A model generated the notes under the pieces. The model worked only from the letters and a program-made list of their open reading frames with translations. It was not told the DNA's origin and did not search any database. A DNA stretch of 64,000 nucleotides from Hydractinia symbiolongicarpus (lineage: Eukaryota; Cnidaria; Hydrozoa; Anthoathecata; Hydractiniidae). Each line of letters begins with the position of its first letter. Position 1 is the stretch's first letter. The stretch spans positions 1,304,001 through 1,368,000 of the forward strand of contig NC_079880.1 of assembly GCF_029227915.1 (NCBI RefSeq), in the 5' to 3' direction. A program made the translations under genes and the position numbers. This document shows, piece after piece, positions 11,826-25,260 of the stretch.

Positions 11826-14800
11826 GCCAAGTATAATCGCTGAGTTTCGGCAATGATGTCAAATTAAGAAGATTGTTTTTTCTTGGAGTCCAATTGTCTC
11901 CTTTATCACATTTATCAGGTCACAGTCCAAAGTTAGTTCAATTAAGTCCCACAGTAAATTGTTTCATTGTTAAAGGCGATGCAACCTAGTAATATCAGAA
12001 AAATATCGCTAAATTCATGTTGGTACGAATATGTGACGCAACCGTTGTAACTCAAACGGTCTGACACCGTTAGAAAGTCAATGAAATAAAGTTTTTTAAA
12101 CTGTCGCTATTTCTTCAGGGCGCGATAACGGCTAGGATTGGTCCCACAGTAAAAAAAGACTTATTAATTTAAATTTTTAAATGAAGCGCTACAACAGCGC
12201 CCAGTGTAATCGCTGAGTTTAGGCAATCATGACAAATTAAGAAGAATGCTATTTCTTGGAGTCCAATTTTTTCATTTATCACATTTATCAGGTCACAGTC
12301 AAAAGTTAGTTCAATTAAGTCCCACAGTCAATTGTTTCGCTGTTAAAAGCCATACAACCTAGTAATACCTGAAAAATATCAAGAAATACATGTTGGTACG
12401 AATATATGATTCAACCGTTGTAACTCAAACGGATTGATACTGTTGGAAAGTCAATGAAATGTAGTTTTTGAAACTGTCGCTATTTCTTCAGCGCGCGATA
12501 ACAGCTAGGATTGGTCCCACAGTAAAGAATGACTTTTTCATCTTAATTCTTAAATGAAGCGCTACCACAGCGACCAGTGTAGTCGCTGAGTTTCGGCAAT
12601 CATGTCAAATTAAGAACAATGTTATTTCTTGGAGTCCAATTGTCTCATTTATCACATTCATCAGGTCAAAGTCCAAAGTTAGTTCAATTAAGTCCCACAG
12701 TCAATTGTTTCATTGTTAAAGGCGATGCAACCTAGTAATATCGGAAAAATATCGCTAAAAACATGTTGGTACGAATATGTGACCCAACCGTTGTAAATCA
12801 AACGAACTGACACCGTTGGAAAGTCAATGAAATGTAGTTTTTGAAACTGTCGCTATTTCTTCAGCGCGCGATAACGGCTAGGATTGGTCCCACAGTAAAA
12901 AAATGACTTTTTCATGTTAATTCTTAAATTAAGAGCTACCACAGCGCCAAGTGTAGTCGTTGAGTTTAGGCAATCATGACAAATTAAGAAGAATGCTATT
13001 TCTTGGAGTCCAATTTTTTCATTTATCACATTTATCAGGTCACAGTCCAAAGTTAGTTCAATTAATTCCCACAGTCAATCGTTTCATTGTTAAAGGCGAT
13101 GCAACCTAGTAATACCTGAAAAATATCAAGAAATACATGTTGGTTCGAACGTATGACTCAACCGTTGTAACTCAAACGGACTAACGCCGTTAGAAAGTCA
13201 ATGAAATGTAGTTTTTGAAACTGTCGCTATTTCTTCAGCGCGCGATAACAGCTAGGATTGGTCCCACAGTAAAAAAATGACTTTTTCATGTTAATTCTTA
13301 AATGAAGCGCTACCACAGCGCCAAGTGTAATCGCTGAGTTCCGGCAATCACGTCAAGTTAAGAAGAATGTTATTTTTTGGAGTCCAATCTTCTCATTTAT
13401 CACATTTATCAGGTCACAATCCAAAGTTGTTCAATTAAGTCCCACAGTCAATCGTTTCACTGTTAAAAGCCATACAACATAGTAATACCTGAAAAATATT
13501 AAGAAATACATGTTGGTAGGAATATGTGACTCAAGCGTTGTAACTCAAACGGATTGATACTGTTAAAAAGTCAATGAAATGTAGTTTTTGAAACTGTCGC
13601 TATTTTTTCAGCGCGCGATAACGGCTAGGATTGGTCCCACAGTAAAAAATGACTTTTTCATCTTAATTCTTAAATAAAGCGCTACCACAGCGCCCAGTGT
13701 AATCGCTGAGTTTCAGCAATCATGTCAAATTAAGAAGAATGTTATTTCTAAGAGTCCAATTGTCTCATTTACCACATTCATCAGGTCACAGTCCAAAGTT
13801 AGTTCAATTAAGTCCCACAGTCAATCGTTTCATTGTTAAAGGCGATGCAACCTAGTAATATCAGAAAAATATCGCTAAATTCATGTTGGTACGAATATGT
13901 GACGCAACCGTTGTAACTCAAACGGACGGACACCGTTAGAAAGTCAATGAAATGTAGTTTTTGAAACTGTCGCTATTTCTTCAGGGCGCAATAAAGGCTA
14001 GGATTGGTCCCACAGCAAAAAAATGACTTTCTTATCTTAGTTCTTAAATGAAGCGCTACCACACCGCCAAGTGTATTCGCTGAGTTTCGGCAATCATGTC
14101 AAATTAAGAACAATGTTTTTTCTTGGAGTCCATTTGTCTCATTTATCATATTCATCAGGTCACAGTCCAAAGTTAGTTCAATTAAGTCCCACAGTCAATC
14201 GTTTCATTGTTAAAGGCAATGCAACCTAGTAATATCGGAAAAATATCGCTAAATTCATGTTGGTACGAATATGTGACCCAACCGTTAAAACTCAAACGGA
14301 CTAACACCGTTAGAAAGTCAATGAAATGTAGTTTTTGAAACTGTCGCTATTTCTTCAGCGCGCGATAACGGCTAGGATTGGTCCCACAGTAAAAAAATGA
14401 CTTTTTCATGTTAATTCTTAAATGAAGCGCTACCACAGCGCCAAGTGTAGTCGCTGAGTTTAGGCAATCATGACAAATTAAGAAGAATGCTATTTCTTGG
14501 AGTCCAATTTTTTCATTTATCACATTTATCAGGTCACAGTCCAAAGTTAGTTCAATTAATTCCCACAGTCAATCGTTTCATTGTTAAAGGCGATGCAACC
14601 TAGTAATACCTGAAAAATATCAAGAAATACATGTTGGTTCGAACGTATGACTCAACCGTTGTAACTCAAACGGATTGATACTGTTAAAAAGTCAATGAAA
14701 TGTAGTTTTTGAAACTGTCGCTATTTCTTCAGCGCGCGATAACGGCTAGGATTAGTCCCACAGTAAAAAATGACTTTTTCATCTTAATTCTTAAATGAAG

Positions 14801-16926
14801 CGCTACCACAGCGCCCAGTGTAATCGCTGAGTTTCAGCAATCATGACAAATTAAGAAGAATGCTATTTCTTGGAGTCCAATTTTTTCAATTATCACATTT
14901 ATCAGGTCACAGTCCAAAGTTAGTTCAATTAATTCCCACAGTCAATCGTTTCGCTGTTAAAAGCCATACAACATAGTAATACCTGAAAAATATTAAGAAA
15001 TACATGTTGGTAGGAATATGTGACTCAAGCGTTGTAACTCAAACGGATTGATACTGTTAAAAAGTCAATGAAATGTAGTTTTTGAAACTGTCGCTATTTC
15101 TTCAGCGCGCGATAACGGCTAGGATTGGTCCCACAGTAAAAAATGACTTTTTCATCTTAATTCTTAAATGAAGCGCTACCACAGCGCCCAGTGTAATCGC
15201 TGAGTTTCAGCAATCATGTCAAATTAAGAAGAATGTTATTTCTAAGAGTCCAATTGTCTCACTTTCATATTTATAAGGTCACAGTCCATACTCAGTTCAA
15301 TTAATTCCCACAGTCAATCGTTTCGCTGTTAAAACCCATACAACTTAGTATTACCTGAAAAATATCAAGAAATACATGTTGGTAGGAATATGTGACTCAA
15401 GCGTTGTAACTCAAACGGATTGATACTGTTAAAAAGTCAATGAAATGTAGTTTTTGAAACTGTCGCTATTTCTTCAGCGCGCGATAACGGCTAGGATTGG
15501 TCCCACAGTAAAAAATGACTTTTTCATCTTAATTCTTAAATGAAGCGCTACCACAGCGCCCAGTGTAATCGCTGAGTTTCAGCAATCATGTCAAATTAAG
15601 AAGAATGTTATTTCTAAGAGTCCAATTGTCTCATTTACCACATTCATCAGGTCACAGTCCAAAGTTAGTTCAATTAAGTCCCACAGTCAATCGTTTCATT
15701 GTTAAAGGCGATGCAACCTAGTAATATCAGAAAAATATCGCTAAATTCATGTTGGTACGAATATGTGACGCAACCGTTGTAACTCAAGCGGACGGACACC
15801 GTTAGAAAGTCAATGAAATGTAGTTTTTAAAACTGTCGCTATTTCTTCAGGGCGCAATAAAGGCTAGGATTGGTCCCACAGCAAAAAAATGACTTTCTTA
15901 TCTTAGTTCTTGAATGAAGCGCTACCACAGCGCCCAGTGTAATCGCTGAGTTTCGGCAATCATGTTAAATTAAGAAGAATGTTATTTCTAAGAGTCCAAT
16001 TGTCTCACTTTCATATTTATAAGGTCACAGTCCATACTCAGTTCAATTAATTCCCACAGTCAATCGTTTCGCTGTTAAAACCCATACAAATTAGTATTAC
16101 CTGAAAAATATCAAGAAATACATGTTGGTAGGAATATGTGACTCAAGCGTTGTAACTCAAACGGATTGATACTGTTAAAAAGTCAATGAAATGTAGTTTT
16201 TGAAACTGTCGCTCTTTCTTCAGCGCGCGATAACAGCTAGGATTGGTCCCACAGTAAATAAATGACTTTTTCATCTTAATTCTTAAATGAAGCGCTACCA
16301 CAGCGCCAAGTGTATTCGCTGAGTTTCGGCAATCATGTCATATTAAGAACAATGTTTTTTCTTGGAGTCCATTTGTCTCATTTATCATATTCATCAGGTC
16401 ACAGTCCAAAGTTAGTTCAATTAAGTCCCACAGTCAATCGTTTCATTGTTAAAGGCAATGCAACCTAGTAATATCGGAAAAATATCGCTAAATTCATGTT
16501 GGTACGAATATGTGACCCAACCGTTAAAACTCAAACGGACTAACACCGTTAGAAAGTCAATGAAATGTAGTTTTTGAAACTGTCGCTATTTCTTCAGCGC
16601 GCGATAACGGCTAGGATTGGTCCCACAGTAAAAAAATGACTTTTTCATGTTAATTCTTAAATGAAGCGCTACCACAGCGCCAAGTGTAGTCGCTGAGTTT
16701 CGGCAAACATGTGAAATTAAGAACAATGTTTTTTCTTGGAGTCCAATTGTCTCATTTATCACATTCATCAGGTCACAGTCCAAAGTTAGTTCAATTAATT
16801 CCCACAGTCAATCGTTTCATTGTTAAAGGCGATGCAACCTAGTTATATCAGAAAAATATCGCTAAATTCATGTTGGTACGAATATGTGACGCAACCGTTG
16901 TAACTCAAACGTATGGACACCGTTAG

Positions 16927-18462
16927 AAAGTCAATGAAATGTAGTTTTTGAAACTGTCGCTATTTCTTCAGCGCGCGACAACGGCTAGGATTGGTCCCAC
17001 AGTAAAAAAATGACTTTTTCATCTTAATTCTTAAATGAAGCGCTACCACAGCGCCAAGTGTAGTCGCTGAGTTTCGGCAATCATGTCAAATTAAGAACAA
17101 TGTTTTTTCTTGGAGTCCAATTGCCTCATTTATCACATTCATCAGGTCACAGTCCAAAGTTAGTTCAATTAAGTCCCACAGTCAATCGTTTCATTGTTAA
17201 AGGCGATGCAACCTAGTAATATCGGAAAAATATCGCTAATTTCATGTTGGTACGATTATGTGACGCAACCGTTGTAACTCAAACGTACGGACACCGTTAG
17301 AAAGTCAATGAAATGTAGTTTTTGAAACTGTCGCTATTTCTTCAGCGCGCGATAACGGCTATGATCGGTCCCACAGTAAAAAAATGACTTTTTCATCTTA
17401 ATTCTTAAATGAAGCGCTACCACAGCGCCCAGTGTAATCGCTGAGTTTCGGCAATCATGCCAAATTAAGAAGAATGTTATTTCTAAGAGTCCAATTGTCT
17501 CACTTTCATATTTATAAGGTCACAGTCCATACTCAGTTCAATTAATTCCCACAGTCAATCGTTTCGCTGTTAAAAGCCATACAACTTAGTAATACCTGAA
17601 TAATATCAAGAAATACATGTTGGTAGGAATATGTGACTCAAGCGTTGTAACTCAAACGGATTGATACTGTTAAAAAGTCAATGAAATGTAGTTTTTGAAA
17701 CTGTCGCTATTTCTTCAGCGCGCGACAACGGCTAGGATTGGTCCCACAGTAAAAAAATGACTTTTTCATCTTAATTCTTAAATGAAGCGCTACCACAGCG
17801 CCAAGTGTAGTCGCTGAGTTTCGGCAATCATGTCAAATTAAGAACAATGTTTTTTCTTGGAGTCCAATTGCCTCATTTATCACATTCATCAGGTCACAGT
17901 CCAAAGTTAGTTCAATTAAGTCCCACAGTCAATCGTTTCATTGTTAAAGGCGATGCAACCTAGTAATATCGGAAAAATATCGCTAATTTCATGTTGGTAC
18001 AAATATGTGACGCAACCGTTGTAACTCAAACGGAATGACACCGTTAGAAAGTCAATGAAATGTAGTTTTTGAAACTGTCGCTATTTCTTCAGCGCGCGAT
18101 AACGGCTATGATTGGTCCCACAGTAAAAAAATGACTTTTTCATCTTAATTCTTAAATGAAGCGCTACCACAGCGCCCAGTGTAATCGCTGAGTTTCGGCA
18201 ATCATGCCAAATTAAGAAGAATGTTATTTCTAAGAGTCCAATTGTCTCACTTTCATATTTATAAGGTCACAGTCCATACTCAGTTCAATTAATTCCCACA
18301 GTCAATCGTTTCGCTGTTAAAAGCCATACAACTTTGTAATACCTGAAAAATATCAAGAAATACATGTTGGTAGGAATATGTGACTCAAGCGTTGTAACTC
18401 AAACGGATTGATACTGTTAAAAAGTCAATGAAATGTAGTTTTTGAAACTGTCGCTCTTTCTT
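16927..18462 (+). repeat. Dimeric HOR, two tandem copies (offset 747 bp)
   Basis: Bases about 16927-17715 match about 17672-18462 at an offset of 747 bp, a type-1 plus a type-2 monomer. Both copies start from the private GCGCGCGACAACGG (16971 and 17718) and share GGCTATGAT. Several substitutions are visible (near 17251, 17285 and 17365), so this duplication is older than the one at 19268-23007. Confidence 0.8.
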
Positions 18463-19267
18463 CAGCGCGCGATAACAGCTAGGATTGGTCCCACAGTAAA
18501 TAACTGAATTTTTCATCTTAATTCTTAAATGAAGCGCTACCACAGCGCCAAGTGTATTCGCTGAGTTTCGGCAATCATGTCAAATTAAGAACAATGTTTT
18601 TTCTTGGAGTCCAATTGCCTCATTTATCACATTCATCAGGTCACAGTCCAAAGTTAGTTCAATTAAGTCCCACAGTCAATCGTTTCATTGTTAAAGGCGA
18701 TGCAACCTAGTAATATCGGAAAAATATCGCTAATTTCATGTTGGTACGAATATGTGACGCAACCGTTGTAACTCAAACGTACGGACACCGTTAGAAAGTC
18801 AATGAAATGTAGTTTTTGAAACTGTCGCTATTTCTTCAGCGCGCGATAACGGCTAGGATTGGTCCCACAGTAAAAAAATGACTTTTTCATCTTAATTCTT
18901 AAATGAAGCGCTACCACAGCGCCAAGTGTAGTCGCTGAGTTTAGGCAATCATGACAAATTAAGAAGAATGCTATTTCTTGGAGTCCAATTTTTTCATTTA
19001 TCACATTTATCAGGTCACAGTCCAAAGTTAGTTCAATTAATTCCCACAGTCAATCGTTTCATTGTTAAAGGCGATGCAACCTAGTAATACCTGAAAAATA
19101 TCAAGAAATACATGTTGGTTCGAACGTATGACTCAACCGTTGTAACTCAAACGTACGGACACCGTTAGAAAGTCAATGAAATGTAGTTTTTGAAACTGTC
19201 GCTATTTCTTCAGCGCGCGATAACGGCTAGGATTGGTCCCACAGTAAAAAATGACTTTTTCATCTTA

Positions 19268-21137
19268 ATTCTTAAATGAAGCGCTACCACAGCGCCCAGT
19301 GTAATCGCTGAGTTTCAGCAATCATGACAAATTAAGAAGAATGCTATTTCTTGGAGTCCAATTTTTTCATTTATCACATTTATCAGGTCACAGTCCAAAG
19401 TTAGTTCAATTAATTCCCACAGTCAATCGTTTCGCTGTTAAAAGCCATACAACATAGTAATACCTGAAAAATATTAAGAAATACATGTTGGTAGGAATAT
19501 GTGACTCAAGCGTTGTAACTCAAACGGACTAACACCGTTAGAAAGTCAATGAAATGTAGTTTTTGAAACTGTCGCTATTTCTTCAGCGCGCGAGAACGGC
19601 TAGGATTGGTCCCACAGTAAAAAAATGACTTTTTCATGTTAATTCTTAAATGAAGCGCTACCACAGCGCCAAGTGTAGTCGCTGAGTTTCGGCAAACATG
19701 TGAAATTAAGAACAATGTTTTTTCTTGGAGTCCAATTGTCTCATTTATCAAATTCATCAGGTCACAGTCCAAAGTTAGTTCAATTAATTCCCACAGTCAA
19801 TCGTTTCATTGTTAAAGGCGATGCAACCTAGTTATATCAGAAAAATATCGCTAAATTCATGTTGGTACGAATATGTGACGCAACCGTTGTAACTCAAACG
19901 TATGGACACCGTTAGAAAGTCAATGAAATGTTGTTTTTGAAACTGTCGCTATTTCTTCAGCGCGCGACAACGGCTAGGATTGGTCCCACAGTAAAAAAAT
20001 GACTTTTTCATCTTAATTCTTAAATGAAGCGCTACCACAGCGCCAAGTGTAGTCGCTGAGTTTCGGCAATCATGTCAAATTAAGAACAATGTTTTTTCTT
20101 GGAGTCCAATTGCCTCATTTATCACATTCATCAGGTCACAGTCCAAAGTTAGTTCAATTAAGTCCCACAGTCAATCGTTTCATTGTTAAAGGCGATGCAA
20201 CCTAGTAATATCGGAAAAATATCGCTAATTTCATGTTGGTACGAATATGTGACGCAACCGTTGTAACTCAAACGGAATGACACCGTTAGAAAGTCAATGA
20301 AATGTAGTTTTTGAAACTGTCGCTAATTCTTCAGCGCGCGATGACGGCTAGGTTTGGTCCCACAGTAAAAAAATGACTTTTTTATCTTAATTCTTAAATG
20401 AAGCGCTACCACAGCGCCCAGTGTAATCGCTGACTTTCGGCAATCATGTCAAACTAAGAAGAATGTTTTTTCTTGGAGTCCAATTGTCTCATTTATCACA
20501 TTTATCAGGTCATAGTCAAAAGTTAGTTCAATTAAGTCCCACAGTCAATCGTTTCAATGTTAAAAGAGGTGCAACCTAGTAATATCAGATGAATATCGCT
20601 AAATACATGTTGGTACGAATATATGACCCAACCGTTGAAACGTAAACGGACTGACACCGTTTGAAAGTCAATGAAATGTAGTTTTTGAAACTGTCACTAT
20701 TTCTTCAGCGCGCGCTAACGGCTAGGATTGGTCCCTCAGCAAAAAAATGGCTTTTTCATCTTAATTCTTAAATGAAGCGCTACCACAGCGACCAGTGTAG
20801 TCGCTGAGTTTCGGCAATCATGTCATGTTAAGAACAATGTTATTTCTTGGAGTCCAATTGTCTCATTTATCACATTCATCAGGTCACAGTCCAAAGTTAG
20901 TTCAATTAAGTCCCACAGTCAATCGTTTCATTGTTAAAGGCGATGAAACCTAGTAATATCGGAAAAATATCGCTAAATAAATGTTGGTACGAATATGTGA
21001 CCCAACCGTTAAAACTCAAACGGACTGACACCGTTAGAAATTCAATGAAATGTAGTTTTTGAAACTGTCGCTATTTCTTCAGCGCGCGATAACGGCTAGG
21101 ATTGGTCCCACAGTAAAAAAATGACTTTTCCATGTTA
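19268..21137 (+). repeat. Five-monomer block, first copy of exact 1870-bp tandem duplication
   Basis: Compared line by line with 21138-23007, I found no difference over the unit and for about 25 bases beyond it. It carries several otherwise rare variants: GCGCGCGAGAACGG, GGCAAACATGTG, AACGTATGGACACC, GTTGTTTTTGAAAC, GATGACGGCTAGGTTTGG and TTAAAAGAGGTGC. All are repeated 1870 bp later. The left edge is where 19261-19270 (CATCTTAATT) stops matching 21131-21140 (CATGTTAATT). Confidence 0.9.
20029..20043. other. Short dyad GCGCT-N5-AGCGC in the monomer
   Basis: Perfect 5-bp stem with a 5-base loop (GCGCTACCACAGCGC). It recurs once per monomer across much of the array, often reduced to a 4-bp stem by variants such as AGCGACC or ACAACAGCGC. 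With the CGCT-N8-AGCG dyad near the GCG box (~75-80 bp upstream) and CCGTT-N8-AACGG, each monomer has three small inverted repeats. Small dyads are common in centromeric satellites; function here is unknown. Confidence 0.6.
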
Positions 21138-23007
21138 ATTCTTAAATGAAGCGCTACCACAGCGCCCAGTGTAATCGCTGAGTTTCAGCAATCATGACAA
21201 ATTAAGAAGAATGCTATTTCTTGGAGTCCAATTTTTTCATTTATCACATTTATCAGGTCACAGTCCAAAGTTAGTTCAATTAATTCCCACAGTCAATCGT
21301 TTCGCTGTTAAAAGCCATACAACATAGTAATACCTGAAAAATATTAAGAAATACATGTTGGTAGGAATATGTGACTCAAGCGTTGTAACTCAAACGGACT
21401 AACACCGTTAGAAAGTCAATGAAATGTAGTTTTTGAAACTGTCGCTATTTCTTCAGCGCGCGAGAACGGCTAGGATTGGTCCCACAGTAAAAAAATGACT
21501 TTTTCATGTTAATTCTTAAATGAAGCGCTACCACAGCGCCAAGTGTAGTCGCTGAGTTTCGGCAAACATGTGAAATTAAGAACAATGTTTTTTCTTGGAG
21601 TCCAATTGTCTCATTTATCAAATTCATCAGGTCACAGTCCAAAGTTAGTTCAATTAATTCCCACAGTCAATCGTTTCATTGTTAAAGGCGATGCAACCTA
21701 GTTATATCAGAAAAATATCGCTAAATTCATGTTGGTACGAATATGTGACGCAACCGTTGTAACTCAAACGTATGGACACCGTTAGAAAGTCAATGAAATG
21801 TTGTTTTTGAAACTGTCGCTATTTCTTCAGCGCGCGACAACGGCTAGGATTGGTCCCACAGTAAAAAAATGACTTTTTCATCTTAATTCTTAAATGAAGC
21901 GCTACCACAGCGCCAAGTGTAGTCGCTGAGTTTCGGCAATCATGTCAAATTAAGAACAATGTTTTTTCTTGGAGTCCAATTGCCTCATTTATCACATTCA
22001 TCAGGTCACAGTCCAAAGTTAGTTCAATTAAGTCCCACAGTCAATCGTTTCATTGTTAAAGGCGATGCAACCTAGTAATATCGGAAAAATATCGCTAATT
22101 TCATGTTGGTACGAATATGTGACGCAACCGTTGTAACTCAAACGGAATGACACCGTTAGAAAGTCAATGAAATGTAGTTTTTGAAACTGTCGCTAATTCT
22201 TCAGCGCGCGATGACGGCTAGGTTTGGTCCCACAGTAAAAAAATGACTTTTTTATCTTAATTCTTAAATGAAGCGCTACCACAGCGCCCAGTGTAATCGC
22301 TGACTTTCGGCAATCATGTCAAACTAAGAAGAATGTTTTTTCTTGGAGTCCAATTGTCTCATTTATCACATTTATCAGGTCATAGTCAAAAGTTAGTTCA
22401 ATTAAGTCCCACAGTCAATCGTTTCAATGTTAAAAGAGGTGCAACCTAGTAATATCAGATGAATATCGCTAAATACATGTTGGTACGAATATATGACCCA
22501 ACCGTTGAAACGTAAACGGACTGACACCGTTTGAAAGTCAATGAAATGTAGTTTTTGAAACTGTCACTATTTCTTCAGCGCGCGCTAACGGCTAGGATTG
22601 GTCCCTCAGCAAAAAAATGGCTTTTTCATCTTAATTCTTAAATGAAGCGCTACCACAGCGACCAGTGTAGTCGCTGAGTTTCGGCAATCATGTCATGTTA
22701 AGAACAATGTTATTTCTTGGAGTCCAATTGTCTCATTTATCACATTCATCAGGTCACAGTCCAAAGTTAGTTCAATTAAGTCCCACAGTCAATCGTTTCA
22801 TTGTTAAAGGCGATGAAACCTAGTAATATCGGAAAAATATCGCTAAATAAATGTTGGTACGAATATGTGACCCAACCGTTAAAACTCAAACGGACTGACA
22901 CCGTTAGAAATTCAATGAAATGTAGTTTTTGAAACTGTCGCTATTTCTTCAGCGCGCGATAACGGCTAGGATTGGTCCCACAGTAAAAAAATGACTTTTC
23001 CATGTTA
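21138..23007 (+). repeat. Five-monomer block, second copy of exact 1870-bp tandem duplication
   Basis: Tandem partner of 19268-21137. Identity ends at about 23033, where GCGACCAG replaces the GCGCCCAG at 21163. The absence of visible mutations makes this the youngest large duplication in the window, or a place where an assembler could have copied a unit. The sequence cannot tell these apart. Confidence 0.9.
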
Positions 23008-25260
23008 ATTCTTAAATGAAGCGCTACCACAGCGACCAGTGTAGTCGCTGAGTTTCGGCAATCATGTCAAATTAAGAACATTGTTATTTCTTGGAGTCCA
23101 ATTGTCTTATATATCACATTCATCAGGTCACAGTCCAAAGTTAGTTCAATTAAGTCCCACAGTCAATCGTTTCATTGTTAAAGGCGATGCAACCTAGTAA
23201 TATCAGAAAAATATCGCAAAATTCATGTTGGTACGAATATGTGACGCAACCGTTGTAACTCAAACGGATTGATACTGTTAAAAAGTCAATGAAATGTAGT
23301 TTTTGAAACTGTCGCTATTTCTTCAGCGCGCGATAACGGCTAGGATTGGTCCCTCAGCAAAAAATGAGTTTTTTATCTTAATTTTGAATTGAAGCGCCAT
23401 CACAACGGCCGGTGTAATCGCTGAGTTCCGGCAATCATGTCAAATTAACAAGAATGTTATTTTTTGAATTCCAATTTTCTTCTTTATCACATTAAGCAGG
23501 TCACAGTCCAAAGTTAGTTCAATTAAGTCCCACAGTCAATCATTTCACTGTTAAAAGCGATGCAACCTAGTAATGTCAGATGAATATCGCTAAACACATG
23601 TTGGTACGAATATGTGACCCAACCGTTTAAACTCAAACGGAATGACACCGTTAGAAAGTCAATGAAATGTAGTTTTTGAAACTGTCGCTTTTTTTTCAGC
23701 GCGAGATAACGGCTAGGATTGGTCCCACGGTAAAATATGACTTTCTTATCTTAATTCTTAAATGAAGCGCTACCACAGCGCCCAGTGTAATCGCTGAATT
23801 TCGGCAATCATGTCAAATTAAGAAGAATGTTTTTTCTTGGAGTCCAATTGTCTCATTTATCACATTCATCAGGTCACAGTCCAAAGTTAGTTCAATTAAG
23901 TCCCAACGTCAATCGCTTCATTGTTAAAGGCGATGCAACCTAGTAATATCGGAAAAATATCGCTAAATACATGTTGGTACGAATATATGACCCAACTGTT
24001 GAAACTCAAACGGACTGACACCGTTAGAAAGTCAATGAAATGTAGTTTTTGAAACTGTCGCTATTTCTTCAGCGCGCGATAACAGCTAGGATTGGTGCCA
24101 CAGTAAAAAAATTGCTTTTTCATCTTAATTCTTAAATGAAGCGCTACCACAGCGACCAGTGTAGTCGCTGAGTTTCGGCAATCATGTCATATTAAGAACA
24201 ATGTTATTTATTGGAGTCCAATTGTCTCATTTATCACATTCATCAGGTCACAGTCCAAAGTTAGTTTAATTAAGTCCCACAGTCAATCGTTTCATTGTTA
24301 AAGGCGATGCAACCTAGTAATATCAGAGAAATATCGCTAAATTCATGTTGGTACGAATATGTGACGCCACCGTTGTAACTCAAACGGACTGACACCGTTA
24401 GAAAGTCAATGAAATGTAGTTTTTGAAACTGTCGCTATTTCTTCAGGGCGCAATAACGGCCAGGATTGGTCCCACAGCAAAAAAATGACTTTCTTATCTT
24501 AGTTCTTGAATGAAGCGCTACCACAGCGCCCAGTGTAATCGCTCAGTTTCGGCAATCATGTCAAATTAAGAAGAATGTTATTTCTAAGAGTCCAATTGTC
24601 TCATTTTCATATTTATAAGGTTACAGTCCATACTCAGTTCAATTAATTCCCACAGTCAATCGTTTTGCTGTTAAAAGCCATACAAATTAGTAATACCTGA
24701 AAAATATCAAGAAATACATGTTGGTAGGAATATGTGACTCAAGCGTTGTAACTCAAACGGATTGATACTGTTAAAAAGTCAATGAAATGTAGTTTTTGAA
24801 ACTGTCGCTGTTTCTTCAGCGCGCGATAACGGCTAGGATTTGTCCCACAGTAAAAAAATGACTTTTTCATCTTAATTCTTAAATGAAGCGCTACCACAGC
24901 GCCAAGTGTAGTCGCTGAGTTTCGGCAATCATGTCAAATTAAGAACAATGTTATTTCTTGGAATCCAATTGTCTCATTGATTACATTCATCAGGTCACAG
25001 TCCAAAGTTAGTTCAATTAAGTCCCACAGTCAATCGTTTCATTGTTAAAGGCGATGCAACCTAGTAATATCAGAAAAATATCGCTAAATTCATGTTGGTA
25101 CGAATATGTGACGCAACCGTTGTAACTCAAACGGACTGACACCGTTAGAAAGTCAATGAAATGTAGTTTTTGAAACTGTCGCTATTTCTTCAGGGCGCAA
25201 TAACGGCTAGGATTGGTCCCACAGTAAAAAATGACTTATTTATCTTAATTCTTAAATGAA

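Larger units (their letters stand above)
9700..13045 (+). repeat. Array domain B: nine monomers
   Basis: Monomers here carry GTCAATTGTTTCATTG and ATCGCTAAAAACATG variants, mixed with type 2 copies near 10496, 10869, 11243 and 12349. The domain contains the single-monomer duplication at 10562-11345 and a monomer shortened by 13 bp near 11809. Related TCGCTAAAAACATG monomers reappear only after 50.5 kb, so this tract is closer in sequence to domain G than to its neighbour C. Confidence 0.75.
13046..23133 (+). repeat. Array domain C: 27 monomers in a mosaic of HOR offsets
   Basis: Stretches of this domain match others at 2, 4, 5, 6 and 8 monomer lengths. About 13.47 kb matches 14.96 kb (1494 bp); 13741-14040 matches 15607 onward (1866 bp); 14110-14560 matches 16349 onward (2239 bp); 15.2-15.6 kb matches 16.0-16.4 kb (747 bp); 16533-17249 matches 19522-20238 (2989 bp). 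Marker GGCAAACATGTGAAATTAAG occurs near 16703, 19692 and 21562. Marker TTGGTTCGAACGTATG occurs near 13140, 14634 and 19117. The open frames of 65 codons on the minus strand (for example 14347-14544 and 18828-19025) lie in these repeated monomers and are not coding. Confidence 0.8.

Noticed and set aside
13140-13155. GGTTCGAAC resembling a tRNA/SINE B box (also near 14637 and 19118)
   Set aside because: It arises from substitutions in the usual GGTACGAAT. No A box at the right distance, no cloverleaf, and only three related monomers carry it.
14347-14544. Recurrent 65-codon minus-strand frames (also 12853, 16586, 18828, 19575 and 21445)
   Set aside because: They recur only because the underlying monomers were duplicated. 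They differ by the same changes as the DNA markers and show no sign of codon-level constraint by eye.
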